Shown here: piece by piece, positions 1 to 7,611 of the stretch
Layout of the letters: each line of letters opens with the position of its first letter
Position numbering within the stretch: the first letter of the stretch is position 1
DNA from: Rugamonas sp. A1-17
GTDB lineage: Bacteria; Pseudomonadota; Gammaproteobacteria; Burkholderiales; Burkholderiaceae_D
NCBI GenBank assembly: GCA_025548565.1
Contig: JAJLPB010000009.1
Span: forward strand, 1-64,000
DNA length: 64,000 nt
Reading direction: 5' to 3'
Notes under the pieces: model-generated
Databases searched by the model: none
What the model saw: only the letters and a program-made list of their open reading frames with translations
What the model was told of the DNA's origin: nothing
Made by a program: the position numbers and the translations under genes

Positions 1-1
1 G

Positions 2-448
2 CAAATCTTCAACAACAAGCCGTTCAACATCACCGGCGTGGCCGGCTTCAACGACGAGCTGCGGCGCCCTTTGCAGCGCGGCACCTGCGCCAGCTGCCAC
101 GACACGCCCGCCTCCGGCACGCATTCGATCGTCCGCATGTTCAACACTGGGGTCTCCGACGGATCCCGGCGCACGGCCGACATGCCGCTCTACACGCTGC
201 GCAACAACGTCACCGGCGAGACGGTGGCCACCACCGATCCAGGCGCCGCCATGCAGACGGGGAAATGGAAGGACATCGGCCGCGTCAAGGTTCCGGGCCT
301 GCGCGGCATCGAATCGCGCTCGCCCTACTTCCACAACGGCTCGGTGCACACGATCGAGGACATCGTGACCTTCTACGACAAGCGCTTCGCCATCGGCTTC
401 ACCGCGCAGGAGGCGGCCGACCTGGCGGCCTTCATGAAGGCGCTGTAA
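2..448 (+). CDS. Di-haem cytochrome c peroxidase/MauG-like protein, C-terminal part
   Basis: The gene enters from the left edge; the frame is open from base 2, so only 148 C-terminal residues are visible. A CASCH haem c attachment motif sits in a GTCASCHDTP context (from base 80), and the end carries the SPYFHNGS...EDIVTFYDKRF block typical of the C-terminal domain of bacterial di-haem cytochrome c peroxidases and MauG-like proteins. Such proteins are periplasmic and reduce peroxide or oxidise a partner. The first haem and signal peptide must lie outside the window. It ends 3 bp before the converging egtB. Family is fairly sure; substrate is not known. Confidence 0.8.
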   Translation, partial: QIFNNKPFNITGVAGFNDELRRPLQRGTCASCHDTPASGTHSIVRMFNTGVSDGSRRTADMPLYTLRNNVTGETVATTDPGAAMQTGKWKDIGRVKVPGLRGIESRSPYFHNGSVHTIEDIVTFYDKRFAIGFTAQEAADLAAFMKAL

Positions 449-451
449 GCC

Positions 452-1705
452 TTACGGCGCCAGGCGCGCCAGCCGGATGCCCGTGAACTGCCAGCGGGCG
501 CCGGCAGGGAAGAAATTGCGATAGCTGGCGCGCGCGTGGCCGTCCGGCGTGGCGCAGGACGAGCCGCGCAGCACATACTGGTTCAGCATGAATTTGCCGT
601 TGTACTCGCCCAGCGCGCCGGGCGCGCACTGGTAACCGGGATAGGGAGCGTAGCTGCTGCTGGTCCACTGCCAGCAGTGGCCGAACATCTGCAACAACCC
701 GTCGGCATCGGAGGCGCCGGCCGGATGCAGCGAACCGGCTTCCACCACCGCCTGCGCGGCGGCGAATTCCCATTCCGCCTCGGTAGGCAAACGGGCGCCG
801 GCCCAATGGGCATAAGCATCCGCTTCATACAGCGACAAATGCGTTGCGGGCCGCGACAGGTCCAGCGCCTGCGCGCCGTGCAGCGTGAACTCCTGCCATT
901 GCCCCTTGTCGTCCTGATGCCAGTACATCGGACAATTCAGGTTCTGACTGCGCACCCAGTCCCAGCCCTCGGCCAGCCACAAGGCGGCGTTGAAGTAGCC
1001 GCCGGCGGCGATGAACGCCAGGTACTCGCCGTTCGTCACCAGCCGCGAGGCCAGCTCGAACGGCGCCACGTACTGTTTGTGGCGCGGCAGCTCGTTGTCG
1101 AAGCAGAAGCCGTCGCCGTGGTGGCCGATGTCGGTCAGGCCGCCCTCGAACGGCAGCCACGCCATCGCCGGTGCCGCCTTGGCGCGCGCCAGCGGCACGT
1201 CCATGTACTCGGGCAGCAGCACGCTCTGCGCCAGCAGGTGCTTGACGTCGGTGAGCATCAGCTCCTGGTGCTGTTGTTCGTGCTCCAGTCCCAGTGTGAC
1301 CAGCATCGTCAGCTGCGCGCGCCGCTCGGCATCGAGGTCGGCGGCCAGCAAGCGGGCGATGCGGGCATCGACGTCGGCGCGGTAGGCGCGCACCCGCGCT
1401 ATCGAGGGCCGCGTCAGCAGGCCGCGCTGCGCGCGCGGATGCTTCTCGCCGATGCCGTTGTAGTAGGAGTTGAACAGCACCCGGAACGCCGGATGGAACG
1501 GCGCGAAATCCGCCTCCATGCGTTCAAGGATGAAGGTCTCGAAGAACCAGGTGGTATGTGCCAGGTGCCACTTGATGGGACTCGCATCCGGCATCGACTG
1601 CGCGCCGCAATCCTCGTCGGTCAGCGGCTCGGCCAGCGCCAGCGAACGGCGGCGCACCTTGTCGTAGCGGGCGGTAAGGTCCAGTTTCGGTGGGCGCATG
1701 TCCAT
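452..1705 (-). CDS. egtB: Ergothioneine biosynthesis protein EgtB (sulfoxide synthase)
   Basis: 417 aa, the usual length. The N-terminal DinB-like half carries the iron-binding histidines: His50 in HLAHTTWFFE and His142/His146 in EHEQQHQE. The C-terminal half is an FGE-sulfatase-like domain (for example MYWHQDDKGQW, LPTEAEWEFAAA, LRGSSCATPDGHARASYRNFFP). EgtB is a non-haem iron enzyme that joins trimethylhistidine (hercynine) to a thiol donor with O2, giving the sulfoxide precursor of ergothioneine. It lies 15 bp downstream of egtD on the same strand, so the two are surely co-transcribed. A second ATG lies two codons in. The homologue SenA makes selenoneine from a selenosugar; sequence alone does not separate the two here, but no SenB or SenC partner is seen. 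Confidence 0.93.
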   Translation of the reverse strand: MDMRPPKLDLTARYDKVRRRSLALAEPLTDEDCGAQSMPDASPIKWHLAHTTWFFETFILERMEADFAPFHPAFRVLFNSYYNGIGEKHPRAQRGLLTRPSIARVRAYRADVDARIARLLAADLDAERRAQLTMLVTLGLEHEQQHQELMLTDVKHLLAQSVLLPEYMDVPLARAKAAPAMAWLPFEGGLTDIGHHGDGFCFDNELPRHKQYVAPFELASRLVTNGEYLAFIAAGGYFNAALWLAEGWDWVRSQNLNCPMYWHQDDKGQWQEFTLHGAQALDLSRPATHLSLYEADAYAHWAGARLPTEAEWEFAAAQAVVEAGSLHPAGASDADGLLQMFGHCWQWTSSSYAPYPGYQCAPGALGEYNGKFMLNQYVLRGSSCATPDGHARASYRNFFPAGARWQFTGIRLARLAP

Positions 1706-1720
1706 GGGCGTGATCGGCTT

Positions 1721-2734
1721 TCAGGAAGGAGTGACTTGGGCGTGGATGACGGCGAACCAGTTCGATGGATCGGTCCAGACCTGGGCCGAGGAAAAGCCGG
1801 CCCGCTCCAGCAGGTCGATGAAGGACTGCCGCGTGTACTTGTAGCTGTCCTCGGTGTGGATACGGTCGCCGCGCGCGAATTGGCGTTCGCCGCCGTTCCA
1901 GCGCACGGTCAGCGCGGAGCGCGCCTCCAGGTGCATCTCGATGCGGCTGCTCTCTTCGTTGAAGAAGGCACGGTGCTGCCACTGGCTTACGTCGAAGTCG
2001 GCGCCGGCCAGGTGATTCAGATGGCGCAGCATATTCAGGTTGAAGGCCGCCGTGACGCCTAGCGCGTCGTCATAGGCCGCGTCCAGCACGGCGCTGTTCT
2101 TGATCAAGTCCACGCCGATCAGCAGGCCACCATCGGCGCCGGCGTTGTCGCGCAGGCCGCGCAAGAAAGCTACCGCCTGCTCCGGCGAGAAATTTCCGAT
2201 CGACGAACCGGGATAGAAGAACAGCCGGCGCCCGTGCCGCACGCTGTCCGGCAGCTCAAAGCCATTGGAAAAGTCCAGCCCCAGCGCGGTCATCTCGATC
2301 TCCGGGAAGCGCTGTTGCAAACGGCCGACCGCCTCGGTGAGGAAGTCGCGCGAGATATCGACCGGCACATACTGCGCCGGCTGCAGCAGCGGGAACAGGC
2401 TGGCGGCCTTGGCGCAATTGCCCGCGCCAAGGTCGATCAGCACGGCGCCGGCGCCGATGGCGCGCGCCATGTCCCCGCCGTGCCGGGCGAAGATGGTGGC
2501 CTCGGTGCGGGTCGGATAATATTCGGAAAGCTCGCAGATGGCCTCGAACAGCTTGGAGCCCAGGCCGTCGTACAGGTACTTGGGCGAGATGTGCGGGCGC
2601 GCGGCCAGCAGGCCGGCGCTGATTTCCGCGACCACCTCCGCGCTGCCATGCGCATGCTGCCGCCGCTGCGGCGCAGGCGTGTTGCTGTCGTCGGGCGAAA
2701 CAACACGGATCGCCGAGGAGCGGGACATCTGCAT
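1721..2734 (-). CDS. egtD: L-histidine N(alpha)-methyltransferase EgtD
   Basis: 337 aa. It shows the EgtD pattern throughout: PKYLYDGLGSKLFEAICELSEYYPTRTE near the N-terminus, the SAM-binding LIDLGAGNCAKAA, VPVDIS, and FYPGSSIGNFSPEQA. The enzyme trimethylates histidine to hercynine, the first step of ergothioneine synthesis in the cytoplasm. It is the first gene of an egtD-egtB operon. An ATG lies at codon 3 as well; the first is chosen because AAAGG stands about 10 bases upstream. The neighbouring operon at 2893 is read in the opposite direction from the same intergenic region. Confidence 0.94.
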   Translation of the reverse strand: MQMSRSSAIRVVSPDDSNTPAPQRRQHAHGSAEVVAEISAGLLAARPHISPKYLYDGLGSKLFEAICELSEYYPTRTEATIFARHGGDMARAIGAGAVLIDLGAGNCAKAASLFPLLQPAQYVPVDISRDFLTEAVGRLQQRFPEIEMTALGLDFSNGFELPDSVRHGRRLFFYPGSSIGNFSPEQAVAFLRGLRDNAGADGGLLIGVDLIKNSAVLDAAYDDALGVTAAFNLNMLRHLNHLAGADFDVSQWQHRAFFNEESSRIEMHLEARSALTVRWNGGERQFARGDRIHTEDSYKYTRQSFIDLLERAGFSSAQVWTDPSNWFAVIHAQVTPS

Positions 2735-2773
2735 ATATGCTCTGCCTTTAAAAGATGGTCATCCCTGCTGCGG

Positions 2774-2789
2774 ATAACATTTTTGTTAT
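2774..2789. promoter_or_regulatory. Perfect inverted repeat in the egtD / ABC-importer divergent intergenic region
   Basis: ATAACA-TTTT-TGTTAT is a perfect 6-bp palindrome with a 4-base spacer, placed 40 bp upstream of egtD and about 100 bp upstream of the binding-protein gene. Its position between divergent operons fits an operator for a dimeric regulator. No cognate regulator can be assigned from sequence, and AT-rich palindromes of this size can arise by chance. Confidence 0.35.
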
Positions 2790-2892
2790 GATAGCCGAAT
2801 ATCCATTTTGCAGTGCCGGACCGATAAAACCGTGCGGTCTTTCACATTCGTCGAAATCGACATATAAATCTTACAAAAAAGGGCTCCCGATC

Positions 2893-3768
2893 ATGAAATT
2901 TTCCGCCATGCGCACCATCAAATCCCTGTTTGCCGCCGGCCTGATGCTGGCAGCAGCGCACTCCCAGGCGCAGTCGGCCGACCACGTGTTCCGCGTGTCC
3001 GCCATCCCGGACGAGGCGCCGACCGAATTGCAGCGCAAATTCAAGCCGCTGGGCGAGTACCTGGAAAAGAAAATCGGCATGAAAGTCGAGTTCACCCCCG
3101 TCACCGACTACGCCGCTTCGGTCGAAGCGCTGATCAACAAGAAGGTCGACATGGTCTGGTTTGGCGGCTTCACCTTCGTCCAGGCCAAGGACCGCAGCAA
3201 GAATCAGATCACGCCACTGGTGCAGCGCGCGGAAGATGAAAAATTCCGGTCCGTCTTCATCACCACCAACAAGGATATCCACAAGCTGGAAGACCTGAAG
3301 GGCCACACGCTGAGCTTTGGTTCGGAGTCCTCGACCTCTGGCCACCTGATGCCACGCTCCTACCTGCTGGCCGCGAAGATCAACCCGGACACCGACCTGA
3401 AACGCATCGCCTTCTCCGGCGCGCATGACGCCACCGTGGCCGCTGTCGCGGGCGGCAAGGTCGATGCCGGCGCACTGAATATCTCGGTGTGGGAAAAAAT
3501 GGTCGCCGAGAAGAAGGTCGATCCGGCCGTGGTCCGCGTGTTCTACACCACGCCCGGCTACTACGACTACAACTGGAGCGTGCGCACCGACATGAACGCG
3601 GACCTGAAGAAAAAGCTGACCGACGCCTTCCTGGCGCTGGACGCCAAGAACCCGCAGGACAAGGCCATCATGGACCTGCAACGCGCCTCCAAGTTCATCC
3701 CGACCAAGGCTGAGAACTACACCGCGATCGAAGCCGCGGCACAAAACGCGGGCCTGCTGAAGAAATAA
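2893..3768 (+). CDS. PhnD-like periplasmic binding protein, phosphonate/putative selenate ABC importer
   Basis: 291 aa from the ATG at 2893; upstream in-frame codons exist but lack a signal peptide, whereas this start gives a classic one (MKFSAMRTIKSLFAAGLMLAAAH...AQA). The mature protein has the PhnD-family pattern: FRVSAIPDEAP near the start, PLGEYLEKKIGMKVEFTPV, the pocket-forming DMVWFGGFTFVQA, and SFGSESSTSGHLMP. These proteins bind phosphonate, phosphite or related oxyanions; the subgroup starting SAIPDEAPTELQRK is commonly annotated as a putative selenate binding protein. It opens a tightly packed importer operon (next ATG 3 bp after its stop), divergent from egtDB. Ligand is inferred only. 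Confidence 0.85.
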   Translation: MKFSAMRTIKSLFAAGLMLAAAHSQAQSADHVFRVSAIPDEAPTELQRKFKPLGEYLEKKIGMKVEFTPVTDYAASVEALINKKVDMVWFGGFTFVQAKDRSKNQITPLVQRAEDEKFRSVFITTNKDIHKLEDLKGHTLSFGSESSTSGHLMPRSYLLAAKINPDTDLKRIAFSGAHDATVAAVAGGKVDAGALNISVWEKMVAEKKVDPAVVRVFYTTPGYYDYNWSVRTDMNADLKKKLTDAFLALDAKNPQDKAIMDLQRASKFIPTKAENYTAIEAAAQNAGLLKK

Positions 3769-3771
3769 TCG

Positions 3772-4593
3772 ATGTCCACTTACCACCTGCAGAACCTGAC
3801 GGTGCGCCACCTCGGCGCATCGCAGGCGTCCGCACTGCATGCGATCTCCTTGACGATAGAACAGGGCGAGCAGCTGGCCCTGATCGGCCCTTCCGGCGCC
3901 GGCAAGACCACCTTGCTGGCGACGCTGGCCTGCGCCCACCAGCCGGCTGAGGGCAGCTTCCAGGCCTTCGGCGTCGATCCGTGGGCGCTGGGCCACGCGG
4001 AGCGCCATCGCCTGCGCGCGCAGCTGTTCCTGGCGCCGCAAACGCCGCCGTTGCCGCCGCGCCAGCGCGTGGTGACGGCGGTGCTGGCAGCGCGCCTGCC
4101 GCAATGGAGTTTGTGGCGCGCCCTGGTCTCGCTGTTCAAGCCTGCCGACCCGGAAGCGGCGTGGCAAGCGCTGTCGCGCTTTAACCTTGGCGACAAACTG
4201 TATTCCCGCGTCGACCGCCTGTCCGGCGGCGAACGCCAGCGCTGCGGCCTGGCGCGCCTGCTGCTGTCGCCGGCCAAGGCGCTGCTGGTGGACGAGCCGC
4301 TGTCCGCGCTCGACCCGGTGCTGTCCGAGCTGACGCTGTCCACCCTGCGCGACGAGGCCAGGGCCCGCAACGCCACCCTGATTTGCAGCCTGCACCAGGT
4401 CGACCTGGCGCTGAGCCACTTCGCGCGCATCGTCGGCCTGCGCGACGGCCGCATCGAATTCGACCTGCCGCGCGCCCAGGTCACGCCCGACATGATCGCC
4501 GCGCTGTACCAGGGCGAGCCGCCCGCGGCCAGCGCCAAACCGCTGGACCACGAGGCGATGGCGGTCAAACTCGGCGTCGGCGCCTGCCTGTGA
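3772..4593 (+). CDS. PhnC-like ABC transporter ATP-binding protein
   Basis: 273 aa. Walker A is GPSGAGKTT, the signature is LSGGERQRCGLARLL, Walker B is ALLVDEPLSALDPVLSE, followed by the H-loop SLHQVD. The best match in kind is PhnC, the ATPase of phosphonate-type importers. It starts 3 bp after the binding protein and its TGA overlaps the next ATG by one base, so the operon is translationally coupled. It should energise the two permeases that follow. Confidence 0.88.
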   Translation: MSTYHLQNLTVRHLGASQASALHAISLTIEQGEQLALIGPSGAGKTTLLATLACAHQPAEGSFQAFGVDPWALGHAERHRLRAQLFLAPQTPPLPPRQRVVTAVLAARLPQWSLWRALVSLFKPADPEAAWQALSRFNLGDKLYSRVDRLSGGERQRCGLARLLLSPAKALLVDEPLSALDPVLSELTLSTLRDEARARNATLICSLHQVDLALSHFARIVGLRDGRIEFDLPRAQVTPDMIAALYQGEPPAASAKPLDHEAMAVKLGVGACL

Positions 4594-5420
4594 TGGCGAC
4601 GTTGTCCTCCCATCCGGATCCGGCCTGGCGCGGCCGCGTGGCCGCCACCGCGGTCTGCCTGCTGATCCTGTGGCCGGCGCTGGTGGTCACCGAATTCAAA
4701 CCGTGGATACTGTTCGACTGGCAGAGCCTCACCGCCACCGGCCGCTTCCTGGCCGACTTCCTGGTGCCCGCGCACAGTTCCGAATTCCTCGCCATGCTGC
4801 TGGAGCAGACCTGGCTGACCGTCGCCATCGCCACTTCCGGCCTGGCCCTGGCGCTGCTGGGCGCAATCCCCGCCACGTTGATCGTCAACGAACAGCTGTC
4901 GATCTCGCGCCTGGGCACGGGCCGCATGCGGCCCTTGGCCATGCTGCTGCGCCAGTCGGTGCGCTGGACTCTCGTGCTGCTGCGCAGCGTGCCGGAGCTG
5001 GTGTGGGCGCTGCTGTTCGTGCGCATCATCGGCCTGGGGCCGACCGCCGGCGTGCTGGCCATCGCCCTCACCTACTGCGGCATGCTGGGCAAGGTGTACG
5101 CCGAAATCCTCGAATCGTCCGACTCCCACGCCAGCGACACGCTGCTGGCCAACGGCAGCGGGCGACTGGCAGCGCTGCTGTATGGCGCGTTGCCGGAGGC
5201 CGCGTCGGAACTGATGTCCTACACCTTCTACCGCTGGGAATGCGCGGTGCGCGGCTCGGTGGTGATGGGCTTTGTCGGCGCCGGCGGCCTCGGTCAGCGC
5301 ATGGACGAATCGATGAAGATGCTGGCCGGCGCCGAAGTGTCGTCCATGCTGCTGGTGTTCGTGCTGCTGGTGGCGCTGGCCGACCAGTTCTCCAAAGTGC
5401 TGCGGAGGCGCCTCGGATGA
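4593..5420 (+). CDS. PhnE-like ABC transporter permease, first subunit
   Basis: 275 aa from the ATG that overlaps the preceding stop (TGATG at 4591-4595). Several hydrophobic segments are visible, including a long one near the N-terminus (AATAVCLLILWPALVV). The cytoplasmic EAA-like loop appears as LPEAASELMSYTFYRWECAVR...GFVGAGGLGQ, characteristic of PhnE permeases, with the upstream LLRSVPELVWALLF block. Its end overlaps the next permease by four bases (ATGA), so the pair probably forms a heterodimeric channel. Confidence 0.87.
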   Translation: MATLSSHPDPAWRGRVAATAVCLLILWPALVVTEFKPWILFDWQSLTATGRFLADFLVPAHSSEFLAMLLEQTWLTVAIATSGLALALLGAIPATLIVNEQLSISRLGTGRMRPLAMLLRQSVRWTLVLLRSVPELVWALLFVRIIGLGPTAGVLAIALTYCGMLGKVYAEILESSDSHASDTLLANGSGRLAALLYGALPEAASELMSYTFYRWECAVRGSVVMGFVGAGGLGQRMDESMKMLAGAEVSSMLLVFVLLVALADQFSKVLRRRLG

Positions 5421-6208
5421 ACCACCTGATGCCCAAACCGCCGCGCCGCGACTGGACCGTGCTGGCCATGCTGGCCATGCTGGCGGTGCTGGTCGTGGCC
5501 AGCTTCGCCTCGCTGCCGCTGAAGTGGCGCGAGTTCTTCACGCTGGAAGCGGTCAATAGCTCGCTGGAGCTGCTGGCCGGCTTCGCGCCGCCCGACCTGT
5601 CCGCGCCCTTCCTGACCAAAACCGGCTGGGCCGCGTTGGAGACCATGGCCATGTCCGCGCTCGGCACGCTGCTGGCGGTGATGGCCGGCCTGGCGTTCTC
5701 GCTGTCCGCGTCCGGCCGTTTCGGCGGCGTGGCACGCTCGCTGATGCGCGGCCTGCTCAACGTGCTGCGCTCCGTCCCGGAACTGGTGTGGGCCTCCATC
5801 CTGCTGATCGCCTGCGGCCTTGGGCCGTTCGGCGGCACGCTGGCGCTGGGCGCGCACACCGCCGGCGTGCTGGGACGCCTGTTCGCCGACTCGCTGGAGA
5901 ACGCCGCGCCGCTGCCGGAACAAAGCCTGCGCACCAACGGCGCCTCCGCCGCCACGGCCTTCTTCTACGCCACGCTGCCGCAAACGCTGCCGCAGATGCT
6001 GTCCTACACGCTGTACCGCTGGGAGAACAACATCCGCGCCGCCGCCATCCTGGGCGTGGTCGGCGCCGGCGGGCTTGGTCAGATGCTCAAGTACCACCTG
6101 TCGCTGTTCCAGATGCAGAAGGCGGCCACCGTCATCATCGCCATGCTGCTGCTGGTCGCGCTGGTGGACGGCATCAGCTTCGCGCTGCGCCGCGTCCTCA
6201 CCCGCTAA
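5417..6208 (+). CDS. PhnE-like ABC transporter permease, second subunit
   Basis: 263 aa, starting at the ATG of an ATGA overlap. It is clearly paralogous to the first permease: LLNVLRSVPELVWASILL, then LPQTLPQMLSYTLYRWENNIRAA and GVVGAGGLGQ. Membrane-spanning segments cover most of the protein. Together with the PhnD-like, PhnC-like and first permease proteins it completes a binding-protein-dependent importer. Confidence 0.87.
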   Translation: MNHLMPKPPRRDWTVLAMLAMLAVLVVASFASLPLKWREFFTLEAVNSSLELLAGFAPPDLSAPFLTKTGWAALETMAMSALGTLLAVMAGLAFSLSASGRFGGVARSLMRGLLNVLRSVPELVWASILLIACGLGPFGGTLALGAHTAGVLGRLFADSLENAAPLPEQSLRTNGASAATAFFYATLPQTLPQMLSYTLYRWENNIRAAAILGVVGAGGLGQMLKYHLSLFQMQKAATVIIAMLLLVALVDGISFALRRVLTR

Positions 6209-6225
6209 TCTTCGCCAAGGTCTCC

Positions 6226-6909
6226 ATGCTCGAACTGCGCAACCTGTCCAAATCCTATGCCAGCGGCCGTCCCGTGCTGTCCAACCTGTCGTGGAACTTC
6301 AAGGCCGGCGAATTCGTCTCCATCATGGGCGATTCCGGCGTCGGCAAATCGACGCTGCTGAACCTCATCGCCGGCCTCGATACGCCCGACGCCGCGCCGG
6401 GCGATTCGCCCATCGTCGTCGACGGCGTGCCGATGTCGGGCCTGGACGACGATGCCGCCACCAGGCTGCGGCGCGCGCGCATGGGCTTCATCTTCCAGGC
6501 CTTCCACGTGCTGCCGCATTTGACGCTGCTGCAGAACGTGGCCCTGCCGCTGCTGCTGAATGGCCTGCCGACGGAACGCGCGGCGGAAATGCTGGAGGCC
6601 GTGGGCCTGGGCGGCCGCGGCGGCGACTTCCCGCATCAACTGTCCGGCGGCGAGATGCAGCGGGTGGCCATCGCCCGCGCGCTGGTGCACCGGCCCGCCC
6701 TGGTGCTGGCCGACGAACCGACCGGCAACCTCGATCCCGATACCGCCCACAGCATCCTGACCTTGCTGCGGCGGGAGATAAAAGCCACCGGCGCGTGCGC
6801 GATCATGGTCACGCATTCGCAGGCTGCGGCCGAAATGACAGACAAAATCCTACAACTTTCAAAAACAGGGATACAAGAAACAACAAACGTCAACACGTTT
6901 AAGCAATAA
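6226..6909 (+). CDS. LolD/MacB-type ABC ATP-binding protein
   Basis: 227 aa from the ATG at 6226, 17 bp after the second permease. Walker A is GDSGVGKSTLLNLIAGLD, the Q-loop GFIFQAFHVLPHLT, signature LSGGEMQRVAIARALV, Walker B LVLADEPTGNLDP, H-loop VTHS. The FQAFHVLPHLT and TGNLD blocks place it in the LolD/MacB/FtsE branch, not the PhnC branch, so this operon carries two dissimilar ATPases. The C-terminal tail (from about residue 208) is AT-rich and polar. It may serve the same importer or an exporter whose permease is elsewhere; no own permease follows. Confidence 0.82.
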   Translation: MLELRNLSKSYASGRPVLSNLSWNFKAGEFVSIMGDSGVGKSTLLNLIAGLDTPDAAPGDSPIVVDGVPMSGLDDDAATRLRRARMGFIFQAFHVLPHLTLLQNVALPLLLNGLPTERAAEMLEAVGLGGRGGDFPHQLSGGEMQRVAIARALVHRPALVLADEPTGNLDPDTAHSILTLLRREIKATGACAIMVTHSQAAAEMTDKILQLSKTGIQETTNVNTFKQ

Positions 6910-7089
6910 ACAAGATAATTTTTTTATCAAACCTTCGAATTCATGCTCCCGCGTAGTATTATTGAAATCAACTTGCATGGTTATCAAGAATGTTGAGTTG
7001 CGTACCACATTCAGACCAAAAAAGTGTGGACGCTAGCCTTGCCGGGAAACGTAATTTCTTTTCACGTTTTGAGCAAAGGAGGAGCAATC

Positions 7090-7377
7090 ATGAACGTACG
7101 GCAAAAAAAGCTGGAACTGATCGAAGCCATGAATCGCGCTCGGGCACTGGAACCTTCCAGTTTTGTTCCGAACAAGCTTCTTGATACTTTGATCGAAAAG
7201 ATGAACCTGAAAAACGATGCGGAACTTTGCAGAGTTTTAGAGGTCCAACCGCCCATCATCAGCAAGATCCGGCACCGGAAGTTGGCAGTTGGCGCCACCA
7301 TTTTGCTGCGTATGCATGAGAAGTCAGATATCAGCATACGGGAATTGAAGGATCTGTCGACCGCGTCCATGCACTGA
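7090..7377 (+). CDS. Small putative helix-turn-helix DNA-binding protein
   Basis: 95 aa. The ATG at 7090 is chosen over an earlier in-frame one at 7024 because a strong AAAGGAGGA ribosome site stands just before it. The central stretch LKNDAELCRVLEVQPPIISKIRHRKLAVGATILLRMHE has the layout of a Cro/C1-type helix-turn-helix (the second helix starting near PPIISKIR). It stands alone after an AT-rich gap of about 180 bp. Target and role are unknown; similar short proteins appear common in Oxalobacteraceae (recollection, not searched). Confidence 0.65.
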   Translation: MNVRQKKLELIEAMNRARALEPSSFVPNKLLDTLIEKMNLKNDAELCRVLEVQPPIISKIRHRKLAVGATILLRMHEKSDISIRELKDLSTASMH

Positions 7378-7611
7378 ACAGCCTAGCTGCTCGTGCCATG
7401 CCAGGCGCCGGCATGCGGTATCCGGCGCCCTAAATGCGCCCTGCGTACAGCCCAAACCCCGCTGAACGCCGCATTACCCCATCTGTCTCACCCCTTCCAC
7501 ACCTTGCAATTCGATACCCATCGACAACAAATCCGGCCTATACTGATTTGCGGCATCGCTATTCCCGCGCCTCTGGTTCCTGCGTCACGTTGTTCCCGAA
7601 AGGAAAACATC

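Noticed and set aside
2842..4551. 569-codon minus frame opposite the importer genes
   Set aside because: Antisense shadow crossing two genuine genes with signal peptide and ATPase motifs on the plus strand.
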